A DNA stretch of 64,000 nucleotides from Pelagicoccus mobilis (GTDB taxonomy: Bacteria > Verrucomicrobiota > Verrucomicrobiia > Opitutales > Opitutaceae). Positions 19,001 through 27,907 of this stretch are shown here, piece after piece. The notes below the pieces were generated by a model, which made no database searches, was not told the origin of the DNA, and saw nothing but the letters and a program-made list of their open reading frames with translations. Each line of letters starts with the position of its first letter. Within the stretch, counting starts at the first letter, position 1. The translations under genes and the position numbers were made by a program. The stretch spans positions 124,001 through 188,000 of the forward strand of contig NZ_JAENIL010000006.1 of the NCBI RefSeq assembly GCF_016595505.1, given 5' to 3'.

Positions 19001-21192
19001 TCGAAAGCAGCTCCCACCCAGGTCGAGGAGACCTGGTCGGTCAAGTCGCCATCTTGCGGGTCCGAGGCAGCGTATCCAAGTTCCGTGTACGCAAACCCTA
19101 AGGGCACATCATAATCTCCCCCTACCAAACTGATGCTCGGAGCGACCGAAAGATCGTACACCTCGACTTCTCGAATCACGGTCGCGGCCGCGTTGCCAGC
19201 CGCATCCGTCACATTGTAAGCCCTCAAATAGAGTCCTATCGTGTTAGAATCAAACGCGCCTCCTGACCAGCTGGTGCCGACAGAAGAGGTCAGGTCGCCA
19301 TCTACATTGTCTGCAGCCGTATAACCCGGTTCGACATAAGACTCTCCGAGCCGAACGTATAGCTTGCCACCCACTAGCTTAATCGCAGGTGGGGTAAGGT
19401 CCGGATCACTCGCGGATACGCCATTATAGGAAAGTCCCAGCCCCAAACCTTCATAGTGGCTTCCCACTGGCAACCGTACATCCAGCGGCGGCAAGGCCCG
19501 ACCGTTCCAAGTCATTTGTTGCCAAAGTGTCGCCCCGGCAGGATCCAAGGGACCGTTCGGATTCTGCAAGTCGACGGTGTGTTCTTGGATACATTCGTAA
19601 AATAGTGTGTCACCAGAGTTGTTGTAAACGATTACGATCTCGCCTACCGGGTAAGTAACCGGGGTTCCATTCGGCTGTGGTATTTGATAAAGCGTTTCCA
19701 TACCGACATCGTCCGTATTTTCGTAGGTGTGCTCGTAAATACCGACCGTCTGCGGATCGAAGTTCGCTCCGAATCCTAAGTTTTCGAAAGTAACGTCCAC
19801 CACCGTTTGTGCCGTGTTTCCGTAATACAGAGACGGGTCCAAGGTGATAATGGGAGATCCCTCCTGCGACAAATCTCTAATCGTCACAAAGGGAAGCTCT
19901 GGAGAGAACTTGTTGTTCTCGAACAGGAAAGGCAGCGGTTCTCCAAGCGAATGAATCAGCATCCACTCGTCGTGAATTTTTGGGACGATAAAGGTATCAT
20001 CCGTTGAGGGGTAGGCCAAGGGGCCATAGGTATTCTCGGACCAGATGAGCGGCGTAATCCCGTTGGAGGGCCAAACGAAACCTATGGTACCCTCTCCATG
20101 CCCCCAGTAGTTGTTTTCAATTACAACCGGATCCGGATCATTCTGATCTATGATGAAACGACCCTCCTCAGATCCAACCAAGCGGGGTCCCACCATCGCG
20201 TTTCCGACAAATCCATAATAGACGTTGTCTCGAATAGTGACGCCACCCGCAACATGCGAAAACTGGTGAGCATTGTCATGGTACGCTTTCTGAAAAGGGG
20301 CCCGGTAGTCTCGTCCTGATCCGACAATAATGTTGTTTTCAATGAGGCTTCCAGGCGCCAACTTGTCAGTCTGCAATCCATCTCCGCCAGGAAACATGAC
20401 TATGTTGTTACGGAGCGTTAACTGAGGCGTGTCTCGGCCTGCAGCGGAGCCTGAAGAGTAGCCCACATAGAATCCCTCGCCATTGCTAAAGCCGCTAAAG
20501 GTGTCATGCACATTCAGAAAGACAGTCTTCGCTAAAGCTGGACTATCCTCCTTGAGATTGAAGCAAGCGAAGCCCCCGCCCCAAGCGGCAATGTAGTCGA
20601 TCTCTAAGTACAAATTTCCATAGCCGCGAACAATATTCCCTAAGCCATTGCCTCCTCTCTTTCCAGACCATCGGAAGTCACCCCAGATCCCATACTTTTC
20701 ATAGTAGTCGCCACTTGAGAACGCACGCCCTTCGTCATGTCCCTTGAAGGAAACATGACCCGTTTGATTTTCCGGGTCGTACTTTCCGGTCAATCGCGCG
20801 GAGAAAAATCCATCCAAATGGATCCCTTTCTTGTCGCCAATATTCGCATCGCCGACCCGCACTTGACCACCGAAGTTGGTGATGATCGTCGGCTGCCCCT
20901 CTGTAGCCTGACAGCCCGCTCCATCAAGCGAGATTCTATCATATGTCCCTGCATAGATCAGGATCTTCGAGCCCAACGACAGGGAGGGAGAGAAGGTCGG
21001 ATAAGGTTTCGGATCATTTGCAACTCCATCAGGAAAGAGCAGATAATCTCCTACATTCACATTGTGCCAATAATTTGCGTCCTCGTAGGTTGCGTAACGG
21101 ATCGTCGAGGTATCCGGGGTACTTTGAGCATCGACCTGATGCAAAGCGCAAAATAGTGCCATCATAGCGGGCACGAAACATCTTAACGTCAT
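16036..21192 (-). CDS. Giant secreted beta-helix protein, paralogue of the next gene
   Basis: A 1718-residue exported protein with a signal peptide ending VDAQ. The first 600-odd residues are closely similar to the 2248-residue neighbour: shared blocks include YWHNVN.GD, TNFGGQVR, GHDEGRAFSSGDYYE, YGIWGDFRWSG and GLQTDKLAPGSLIENN. The tail has the same module types in another order: three DUF5011 repeats, two LamG-like modules in a row, two DUF5011 repeats, and one LamG-like module ending at the C-terminus. It probably acts on, or binds, an extracellular polysaccharide; catalytic activity is not proven. The gene has its own upstream motif and terminator, so it is transcribed apart from its paralogue. 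No Shine-Dalgarno is seen. Confidence 0.85.
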   Translation of the reverse strand: MTLRCFVPAMMALFCALHQVDAQSTPDTSTIRYATYEDANYWHNVNVGDYLLFPDGVANDPKPYPTFSPSLSLGSKILIYAGTYDRISLDGAGCQATEGQPTIITNFGGQVRVGDANIGDKKGIHLDGFFSARLTGKYDPENQTGHVSFKGHDEGRAFSSGDYYEKYGIWGDFRWSGKRGGNGLGNIVRGYGNLYLEIDYIAAWGGGFACFNLKEDSPALAKTVFLNVHDTFSGFSNGEGFYVGYSSGSAAGRDTPQLTLRNNIVMFPGGDGLQTDKLAPGSLIENNIIVGSGRDYRAPFQKAYHDNAHQFSHVAGGVTIRDNVYYGFVGNAMVGPRLVGSEEGRFIIDQNDPDPVVIENNYWGHGEGTIGFVWPSNGITPLIWSENTYGPLAYPSTDDTFIVPKIHDEWMLIHSLGEPLPFLFENNKFSPELPFVTIRDLSQEGSPIITLDPSLYYGNTAQTVVDVTFENLGFGANFDPQTVGIYEHTYENTDDVGMETLYQIPQPNGTPVTYPVGEIVIVYNNSGDTLFYECIQEHTVDLQNPNGPLDPAGATLWQQMTWNGRALPPLDVRLPVGSHYEGLGLGLSYNGVSASDPDLTPPAIKLVGGKLYVRLGESYVEPGYTAADNVDGDLTSSVGTSWSGGAFDSNTIGLYLRAYNVTDAAGNAAATVIREVEVYDLSVAPSISLVGGDYDVPLGFAYTELGYAASDPQDGDLTDQVSSTWVGAAFDPNVTGVYQIQYNVNDSDGYPAITQTRLVEVYDPSQRAAPVVFLNQGSVSLSVGDVYSEPGYTALDLNGSDVTASVVSSWAGAALDINTAGTYLRKYVATDSAGNSGTAYRVINVYPTDALFFQDFESSGNVASYVGSPASGDLLDDISSETGVGNWYIDSGALRIDRLAGVDPDSDAGFARITDISTGSGPVVFAMDLGMSNVPSTTGQVAYLELGDWSSISDYNSGGSYGDIYERLEIRGVQGTGFRFRYGSTYSPTYPEDGTKRSFRWVLNTSANPLDYQGPDGESYSLAAGSSDIWMDTDLAIGGIVHGNYSGTQVSDCRLRLAHTYDVTVVVDGIYLNDDLLPTPAGSAHLFFQDFESSSSVSGYVSSPAGSNQFDDISAETNGGTWSIESGKLKIQRIATTSGDNDDDAGLARLADLPVAGNPVTFRATLGFEGVVSDWSPLYYIDLGAWSSLGDYNSGGSYQDIYDQLTVRGGGTDSFRLTYGSSTSANIATGTGLSHVLSWTHNTGASSVQYEGPDGNIYSIAAGTSDIWVDTNLVFDDVNYTAFTGTQLSDFRIRFRSQKAFAALFDDVTLTDGSGPSGTGPIVDKLPVLTLIGGDIDLSLGEAYQEPGYVATDPQDGDVSDSVVESWSGATLDVNTPGTYLKQYQAFDSSGNGSSLLTRSITVEDSLGPTITLVGGDVYLDVGEAFIEPGYTAIDSIDGDVTAQVVESWNGTPLDVNLSGVYQRQYDVSDSQGNPAQTVYRSVIVASSALFTQSFGGSTVVGDYVSSPAQLDEFDDISAESNGGSWTISNGSLTIARVSTSSSDPDNDAGFARVTDLLSGGGAAVLMMDLEVEGVSSNWGPLFYLDIGSWSSVSDYSSGGAYGDLVERIVVKGGGTELVRLEQNGVSSANVAAGAGVTVQLFIALNDSASSVNYTGPDSSSNTLAAGANDIWINGSLAFDDVSVGSYGGSLTGDFRVRLVGGDAITVRFDSIELTDQL

Positions 21193-21300
21193 GGGTTGAG
21201 GCAGTTCAGGATTAACGAACAGTATTCGCCAAACGGAGTTTCCCGCCGCGAATTGCGCTCATATAACACCAACTAAACCAGAAAGCGCTCAACTGACTCA

Positions 21301-21320
21301 ACTTGTGAACAAGTCAAACG
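21301..21320 (-). promoter_or_regulatory. Shared motif copy c, before giant gene 2
   Basis: Minus strand reads CGTTTGACTTGT then TCACAAGT; ACTTGT-TC-ACAAGT is a perfect 6-2-6 inverted repeat. The core lies 117 bp before the start codon. This is the most symmetrical of the five copies and the best candidate for a dimer-binding operator. Confidence 0.55.
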
Positions 21321-21432
21321 GACATGAACATTACTTGCGCATCAGGATGCCAACTAAGCTCATCTCGAAATATTAGAATATCCAATTTCCCCGAACACTC
21401 CTATCGGATCAGCGCAGTTGAAGGAATTCCAA

Positions 21433-23475
21433 TTAAGTCTCAAAAAAATCAGGCACTTCCAGCAGGAGTCGCCCTTTTGCAACCGGCAGAACAAAGCAGC
21501 TTTCATTTAGGCGATCCAAACTCGAATCAGCCCCGAACATCCTGACCTGTTCCACCGGCTGAGTGAAACGCAATTCCTCCCCAGCGAAGCTCATCCGTTC
21601 TTCAAGAACATCCAACTCTAACGATTTTCGGAGCGGGACATAGTGCAGCAAAGTGATGAGAAGATCGTTCCCTTTGCGACGAGTTACGCACTGCATGGTG
21701 GTAGGCAAGCCCGCGCCGACTGGCGGCTCCCCGACCACCCTATGCATAACCCTTAACAAAACATCGCGCAACGCGGTGTTCCCAACTTGTCGGTATTCCC
21801 TGAATACAGGATCTGAAAAATAAACAAACCCGGTCCCAGCTACGACCGCAGGATACTTACCCGAACGACGTACTGGAGGAGTTTGAAAATGAGAACTGAA
21901 CTTGAGGTCGGTTCGGTTGAAATAGGGAAGCACGCGGTCGACGAGAACTTCAGTGTCCTCACCTGCGTTCACATTGACTCCTTGCGAGTACACAACCCGA
22001 TCGCTCGAGGTCATCTCCGGCCAGAAGGAAGTGCGACAGCGCCAGTAAGTAGGAAACAACTCTCCCTCGCCTACGATATCCAAAGGCAGAAAATCCAACA
22101 TCCACTTACCAGACGGGTCCCTACCTGCGTGATGACTGACGATTAGTTTCCCACCCGACTGATAGTAGCGCATTAGCTTCTGCCTCATCAACTCGGAAAC
22201 GACCGTACAATCCGGCAGAACGATAAGATCTAAACCTTTGAAGCTGCTCTGACCATCCAACACCACGGCCTCGTAATGACTCTCCTCCAGCATCTGGACT
22301 GCGCCTTCATCGCTTCGCAAAGCATCGTCCGGATCTCGACCTGGATGCGATGCCGTGAGCACGCCGACCTGGAAGCAGGGCTCGCTGCCACTGTAAAACG
22401 GCTCGGCCTCAGCGCACTGTCGGTAGACGTCTCCGATCAAGCGGAGCGCTGCCTGATCGAGTTGCCCGCGAGGCGGCAATTGGTCGCCCACTGAATTTCC
22501 TCCGCCCAAAGCTTGCGTGCGAAAACACTCGTACTCCAAGGCAGCGGTTGGCTTTATTCCGCCAAAGTCTCCCCACATTCGCTGGAATCGCCCAGTCATA
22601 CCAAGCCACGGTTTACCCCAGTGGGCGATGCTGCGTGCCGATCGCGGAAAATGGTAGTACCCCCAAAAACCAGAAGGCAATGACTCTACTTCGAAATGAG
22701 TCATATGTCGGTAGCGCACACGACTGCTGGCGGCGGTTTCTGTGCTTACCTCAAGCCCGGCATTGTAGAAGACGGTAGCGTTAGGGACCAGCTCTTGAGC
22801 TAAAGAACTGAACCGCCGACAAAAAGCCCGCTGAGCTTTGATTTCAAACCGTCGAAAGGCAGCCTCCCCATCACCTTCAAGCCCCCATCGATGACGCAGT
22901 TTCATAGCCGTATCCGAATAATGGGCATATTTTTTGTAAAACAATATATCGAAAAACAATCCATCAATTGGATACAAATCAACGAGCTCGCGCACGTGCG
23001 ATTCTATATAGTCTTGGTATTCCGGATGACTCCAGTCCATGAATCGCCAACCACCGGGATGGGCTTCCTTGGTGTGGTCTGCATTGTGAGCCCTTGCGAA
23101 GGTGCCGTCGCGTAGCATCTGACGCCACGCGGGAAAACGATCCGCCACGTCCTCCTCCCAGGCTACTGTGGTGTAGATGGGGGCCTTGATACCCTTTCGA
23201 TGCAACGCCTCTATCAGTTCGCCGAGCAGGTCACGCGAGCCGATTGCCGGATGGGATGTCCCTGTCTTCGTCGGGTAGTAGCACATGCCGTGATGGCACT
23301 TCGCGAAAACGGTGACACTGTCGACATAAGCTGCCTCGAACTGCTGAGCGATGTAATCTGCATCAAACTCCGACCCAACATCTGAGATATGGGGCGATGT
23401 ATGAAAATCCAAGTGTACCTGCCGTTGTCGCAAGACAGTCGTTTCCTGCTCGTTTTTTTTCAAAGGTTTGTTCAT
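21433..23475 (-). CDS. GHL6-type hypothetical glycosidase with trimerisation-like domain
   Basis: A 680-residue protein. Residues 15-350 match the GHL6 (hypothetical glycosyl hydrolase 6) TIM-barrel pattern: RQVHLDFHTSPHISDVGSEF, SVTVFAKCHHGMCYYPTK, DLLGELIEALHRKGIK, and DGLFFDILFYKK near 170. Residues about 380-560 resemble the beta-galactosidase trimerisation (glutamine-amidotransferase-like) domain, with LIVLPDCTVVS and GGKLIVSHH. Relatives are often labelled alpha-L-fucosidase-like without biochemical proof. No signal peptide. The start overlaps the stop of the upstream beta-helix gene as ATGA, so translation is coupled. It closes an operon of symporter, beta-helix protein and this enzyme, all presumably for one glycan. 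Confidence 0.8.
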   Translation of the reverse strand: MNKPLKKNEQETTVLRQRQVHLDFHTSPHISDVGSEFDADYIAQQFEAAYVDSVTVFAKCHHGMCYYPTKTGTSHPAIGSRDLLGELIEALHRKGIKAPIYTTVAWEEDVADRFPAWRQMLRDGTFARAHNADHTKEAHPGGWRFMDWSHPEYQDYIESHVRELVDLYPIDGLFFDILFYKKYAHYSDTAMKLRHRWGLEGDGEAAFRRFEIKAQRAFCRRFSSLAQELVPNATVFYNAGLEVSTETAASSRVRYRHMTHFEVESLPSGFWGYYHFPRSARSIAHWGKPWLGMTGRFQRMWGDFGGIKPTAALEYECFRTQALGGGNSVGDQLPPRGQLDQAALRLIGDVYRQCAEAEPFYSGSEPCFQVGVLTASHPGRDPDDALRSDEGAVQMLEESHYEAVVLDGQSSFKGLDLIVLPDCTVVSELMRQKLMRYYQSGGKLIVSHHAGRDPSGKWMLDFLPLDIVGEGELFPTYWRCRTSFWPEMTSSDRVVYSQGVNVNAGEDTEVLVDRVLPYFNRTDLKFSSHFQTPPVRRSGKYPAVVAGTGFVYFSDPVFREYRQVGNTALRDVLLRVMHRVVGEPPVGAGLPTTMQCVTRRKGNDLLITLLHYVPLRKSLELDVLEERMSFAGEELRFTQPVEQVRMFGADSSLDRLNESCFVLPVAKGRLLLEVPDFFET

Positions 23476-25403
23476 CGAATCAAATCGTTCTCAAGGCCCG
23501 TGTAAGGGCGCGGCCATAATGGGAGGGGCAATATCTCCACTGCGAGTTCCCGCCACGGGCCAGGGCTCACCCTCTCGGGGTCGAGCGGCAATCCCAGATA
23601 GTCATAGTCTGTCCCCTCAACCCTCGGTCCTAGAACCTCTCCCAAGAGCTCCGGCTCCAGCATATCGAAGCGAAGCGCTCGAGCGGCAAGTTGAGCAGCT
23701 GGCTCTGGCCCCGCTCCCTTCAAAAAACTCGGCGGACTCTTGGATTTGATTCGCTCAATTCTGCTGTTCAAGTCCCATCCCGTGCTCTCATTCCAAGACT
23801 CCAAGGAGAAGCTCAAAACGTCGACGCCCTCCGGCAGGGCTGCGGTCGCGTGTCCACTGTTGGTATTGAGTCGGAAATCCAAGAACTCCTCGTTCTCCCA
23901 CCAACCTCGCGTTCCCGTGAGGAAGAGATTGTAATCAGACCTGTTGTTGCTCGAACGCGGCGCTTCCGGCGGCATGGAGATAGTCCCTCCAAAGTTATCG
24001 ATAAAAAGGTTGTTCTGAACAACATTGTTCGAGCACTCCACCGGTCGCCGACTTCCATCGGCTCCCTTGAACTTCCTCGCAGAAATTACATGCGAATAGA
24101 CACCGTAGTGTGAGTTGGCATGGAGGAGGTTGTGGGCGATCGTGACTCCCGAGGCATCGTGAGTGTAGATTCCAGCTCCCCGAGAAAACCCAACGATGTT
24201 GTGGTCGATCAGCACGGGACCGAATCCCAACTCAACGAAAATGCCCATTTCCTCGTTGTTAAGGATCAGGTTCTGAGTTACCCGTGCGCCTGCAAATCCA
24301 TTATCAAGCCAGATACCAGCGCAGTCGCTGTCACGCACCAGGTTACCCCTGATTTCGCCGTTCACAAAGTCATGCACTTTTATGCCTCCCCACTCGAAGG
24401 CCGTATTGCCCATCAAATTGATCCGCTCGATGACGTTGCCTATAATCCGCGTTTCATGCGATCCGAGCCCCATTATTCCGGTGCTGCCACAATCGTGGAT
24501 ATGGTTACCCTGGATCAGATGTCGGCCGAGGTATTCCGGCGTAGGCTGGTCCCCTTCAGTGTCCCATCCCCCTTCATTGCCAATATCGATACCAATCGAG
24601 GCGGCATGGCGGACGACGTTGTGCTCAATGATCCAGTGGTGGCCACTGCGCGTACCAATAGCTCCAGTTTGAGGATGGTTATTGCCAACTTCACGCGGAA
24701 ACCAAAACCGCAACGGGAACTGATTGGCCGCCCTGTCGAAAACAAACCCGCGTACTGTGATGTAACCAAGGCCTCTTCTATGCGGAGCGAATAGGCGATC
24801 TCTCACAGTCAATTCAATAAAAGGGTCTTGGGCAATATCCACTCCAACAGGCAAATGCATATATAGGCGCATTTCGGAACGGTCGATCCACCACGTACCG
24901 CGCCGCGACTCCATCGTTTGGCGACTTGGCATTTCATCAAGCAAGGCTCCACGAACCGCTACCTGTCCCAAGGAACGCCCTTCCCTGCGGAGGTACGGCT
25001 CGCTAAACTGTTCGAAATAGCCAAGACGATCGTCTTCCAAAATAGCGCTCACCAAACCCGGCTGGCCAGGTTCGACCCGCCACTGCGGTCTCCAAACATC
25101 CGCTCCAGTTACAACTACCCGCTCGCCTTTGGCAGCTTCATAGACGATCCTGCGCTCCGCAGTCCCACCACGGGCAGGCGCCACGCGTTCTCGGTAAACG
25201 CCTCCGAACACCCTTACCGTGTCACCAGGTTGGGCAAGCAACGCGGCGCGGGAGATGGTTCGGAAGGGCTCTTCGATAGTCCCTGAGCCCTCGTCGTTCG
25301 CAGCCGGATCCCCGGCCGCGACTACCCATACTCTTCCATCGCCGAAAAGCGACAGAGTCGCGACCAGACTGGACCAAAGGAATAAAAATGAAAAGAAACG
25401 CAT
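23472..25403 (-). CDS. Secreted right-handed beta-helix protein
   Basis: A 643-residue protein with an N-terminal signal peptide (hydrophobic residues 3-20). It begins with WVVAAGDPAANDEGSG and PFRTISRAALLAQPGDTVRV, the usual opening of DUF1565/parallel beta-helix enzymes, then has many helix rungs between residues 200 and 490 (for example HWIIEHNVVRHA, GIMGLGSHETRIIGN, GIWLDNGFAG, NNVVQNNLFIDN). Proteins of this build include GH141-like and lyase-like enzymes, but I cannot place it in a family. It lies 5 bp after the symporter stop and shares an ATGA overlap with the GHL6 gene, so the three genes form one transcription unit. Confidence 0.8.
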   Translation of the reverse strand: MRFFSFLFLWSSLVATLSLFGDGRVWVVAAGDPAANDEGSGTIEEPFRTISRAALLAQPGDTVRVFGGVYRERVAPARGGTAERRIVYEAAKGERVVVTGADVWRPQWRVEPGQPGLVSAILEDDRLGYFEQFSEPYLRREGRSLGQVAVRGALLDEMPSRQTMESRRGTWWIDRSEMRLYMHLPVGVDIAQDPFIELTVRDRLFAPHRRGLGYITVRGFVFDRAANQFPLRFWFPREVGNNHPQTGAIGTRSGHHWIIEHNVVRHAASIGIDIGNEGGWDTEGDQPTPEYLGRHLIQGNHIHDCGSTGIMGLGSHETRIIGNVIERINLMGNTAFEWGGIKVHDFVNGEIRGNLVRDSDCAGIWLDNGFAGARVTQNLILNNEEMGIFVELGFGPVLIDHNIVGFSRGAGIYTHDASGVTIAHNLLHANSHYGVYSHVISARKFKGADGSRRPVECSNNVVQNNLFIDNFGGTISMPPEAPRSSNNRSDYNLFLTGTRGWWENEEFLDFRLNTNSGHATAALPEGVDVLSFSLESWNESTGWDLNSRIERIKSKSPPSFLKGAGPEPAAQLAARALRFDMLEPELLGEVLGPRVEGTDYDYLGLPLDPERVSPGPWRELAVEILPLPLWPRPYTGLENDLIR

Positions 25404-25408
25404 AGTCG

Positions 25409-27076
25409 CTAAGGGGTTGATTCGATCTGGGCCGATTGGGGCTCCTCTCTGTCACCTGCCACGCCCCATGGCGAAAACACAAACAGAGTGGCGCTCCATA
25501 CAATCGCCAGGGTCAGCAGAGCTAGTCGATACTTGCGGCGCTCGACATCAGTCATCGTTTCCCGATCAGGCGCATCACGCCGTTCTTCGAGTACCACCTC
25601 GGCTCGAGCCGCACCTTCAACCGGGTCGCTCGCAAGATACATGACCACCGCGCAAAACAGCGTGTTGAGGAAACTGGTATTCAAGGAACTTCTTAGGTAC
25701 AAAGGCAGCGATTCCGCCATCTCGGGAGACGATTGGATAAAGTAAGCGGACACTCCGAAAATAGTTCCTGCAACAAGCGTAGCTGTCGCCCCTCTTCCCG
25801 ACGCACGGCGAGTGAAAATCCCCGCAACGACACAGACAAACACAGCCGGTCCAAGTGCCGCCCCTAGCCTAACGATGTAGACATAGACACCTTGAAACTC
25901 ACGGATTGAAGGCGCTAGCAATGCGCATACAGTTAGCAACGAAGCCATCACGATGCGCCCGATTACCACCCGACGTCGCTCAGACAAGCCCGGGGCCAGC
26001 CTTCCGATAAAGTCGAAAGAAATAAGCGAGGAGGACGCTGCCAGTCCCGCGGCAACCGTTCCCAAGATGGCCGAGAACAAACCAGCGAACACCAAGCCAG
26101 CCAATCCCGACGGAACATACATCGCGACGACACGAGCGTAGGCCTGGTCAGGATGCTCCAAGCCCGGCATCAGTTTTGCTGCCACGACGCCAGGAGCTGC
26201 GATGATCAACAGGGCAACCACCTTCAAGACACCCGCAAACAAGGCGCCCATCTTTGAGTGGTAGACACTTCGGGCCGCCAACGCTCTTTGAACGTAATCC
26301 TGATCCGTGCAGTGGCCATGGACGCCCAGAATGACCGCACCTGTCGCTAAAGGCAACCAACCAAACTCTCGGAACCAAGGCTGGATAACCGACCAGAAAC
26401 TGTTTCCATCCGCATCGAAAACTGCTGTCGCCTCACTCCAACCTCCCGCATGCTGAATGCTCATAACCAGAGTGATCGCCCCACCCGTAATGAGAAGAGT
26501 GGCTAGCAGCAAATCCATCCAAAGAACCGATCGCAAGCCCCCCGCAATGGTGGTGACCCCCGCCGCCAAGGCGATCACCCCGACGGCTAAGGCAAATTGA
26601 GTTTCCCCATTCCAACCAGCCAAATCGGCGAGTACAGTTGCGCCCGCATATAACGCCGTCGCGACATTGGCCGCTAGAATAATGACCAAATTAATTCCGG
26701 AAACGCACATTCGAGCCCCAACGTGATACCGCTTCTCAAAAAATTCTGGGGCCGTTCGCAATCGCAGGCCGAGGTACACGTCGACGAAGAAGATGGCGAG
26801 CAAGGCGAAACAGAGCGCGCCCACGAGCTGAAATGCCCCGGCTGCTAGGCCAATGGCATAGGCAAGCCCCGCTTGCCCCACAAACTGCTGGCTCGATATA
26901 TTGGCGGAAAACAAAGACGCACCGATTAAGGGCCATGTAGCATCTCGGTCTGCCAAAAACAAAGCCTCCGAACTGGCGACCTTCCGTCGACCAAACCAGA
27001 GGCCAAACCCCATGGTAGTGAAAAACGCCACAGCCACGATGGCAATGTCTAGCTGAGTAATACGAAGTGTATCCAT
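25409..27076 (-). CDS. SSS-family sodium:solute symporter
   Basis: A 555-residue polytopic membrane protein. Family features are the first helix RITQLDIAIVAVAFFTTMGF, GASLFSANISSQQFVGQAG near 50-70 (sodium-site helix), HCTDQDYVQRALAARS near 255, and FSAILGTVAAGLAASSSLISFDFIGR near 330-355. The C-terminus has a soluble stretch (RAEVVLEERRDAPDRETM) then one last helix. It is the first gene of the operon with the secreted beta-helix protein (5 bp gap) and GHL6 enzyme, and is only distantly similar to the symporter at 3223-4968. Substrate is inferred to be a sugar. Confidence 0.9.
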   Translation of the reverse strand: MDTLRITQLDIAIVAVAFFTTMGFGLWFGRRKVASSEALFLADRDATWPLIGASLFSANISSQQFVGQAGLAYAIGLAAGAFQLVGALCFALLAIFFVDVYLGLRLRTAPEFFEKRYHVGARMCVSGINLVIILAANVATALYAGATVLADLAGWNGETQFALAVGVIALAAGVTTIAGGLRSVLWMDLLLATLLITGGAITLVMSIQHAGGWSEATAVFDADGNSFWSVIQPWFREFGWLPLATGAVILGVHGHCTDQDYVQRALAARSVYHSKMGALFAGVLKVVALLIIAAPGVVAAKLMPGLEHPDQAYARVVAMYVPSGLAGLVFAGLFSAILGTVAAGLAASSSLISFDFIGRLAPGLSERRRVVIGRIVMASLLTVCALLAPSIREFQGVYVYIVRLGAALGPAVFVCVVAGIFTRRASGRGATATLVAGTIFGVSAYFIQSSPEMAESLPLYLRSSLNTSFLNTLFCAVVMYLASDPVEGAARAEVVLEERRDAPDRETMTDVERRKYRLALLTLAIVWSATLFVFSPWGVAGDREEPQSAQIESTP

Positions 27077-27125
27077 TGAGGTGGAATTCGAGTCTAAAAC
27101 TGTGAATACTGGCGAGGTGAAACAA

Positions 27126-27907
27126 ATACCAACCCCTATCCTAGGTTGGTAGAATCGATGTTGTTATCGAACGACCTTAGTGAACAACAGCCGACGCACT
27201 ATAACATTAAATACACTAAATTCGTAAACAGAGTAGTAACCTGAGACTTTCACTGAAAGTAAGCCACCGTGGGCTGCATCCACAGTCGTTGTAAGTAAGC
27301 GTACGCCCTAACGCGTCTACCCCCCAGCACTTTTGATCTGCTATGCTACCGGAATGCTCTGAGCATAAAAAGTAGGCTGTTCATTATCGCAGCCTCTACG
27401 CTGGCAAATCAATCGCCATGATCCACACGATCCTGTAGTGTTGCCGCCACCACAGCGTCAAACCGCCAGCCGACCTCAGGAACTCCTTGAATCGCAACTG
27501 GGTCCATTCCGCGTAGCTTGCTTCGCTGCTGACTCCTGCGATGCATATGTCGGATCTTCGAATCTCGGTACATCAAGCCCGAAAGCGCGAAGCGTTTGCT
27601 TGCCATAATGCCCCGTCGCGGTTCACCCGTGATCGACGAAGTCGACAGCTTGCTGCAGGGTGGCAAGCAAAGGGCGCAGATATTCACTAGCTGCCCTACT
27701 GGATGACCCGCGAGGCCGAAGAACTCACGCCTTCACACTGCAAAGAAGGCCCAAGTCAACACGCGCTAGGACGGACGCTTATTGTCCACAAGCCACAGCG
27801 TATTAAGTTTACGTATACAGGCAAAATCGAACACGATTGGTAGTACCTAGGCGAACCGGAGAAGCTCTCCATCAAAGGATCGCTTCTCGGGCCATCAAGC
27901 TTCGGAC
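27126..27907. other. Gene-poor interval with possible decayed coding sequence
   Basis: No intact gene is supported. On the plus strand, 27580-27908 holds one frame interrupted by two stops, with protein-like stretches LPYWMTREAEELTPSHC, RTLIVHKPQRIKFTYTG and YLGEPEKLSIKGSLLGPSS. These may be remains of a gene I cannot identify, or chance. The part nearest 27077 must hold the promoter of the symporter operon. Confidence 0.3.

Noticed and set aside
27409-27687. 92-codon minus-strand frame as a gene
   Set aside because: Composition is Arg/Ser/Met-rich without any recognisable motif, and no start signal; it overlaps other equally plausible frames.
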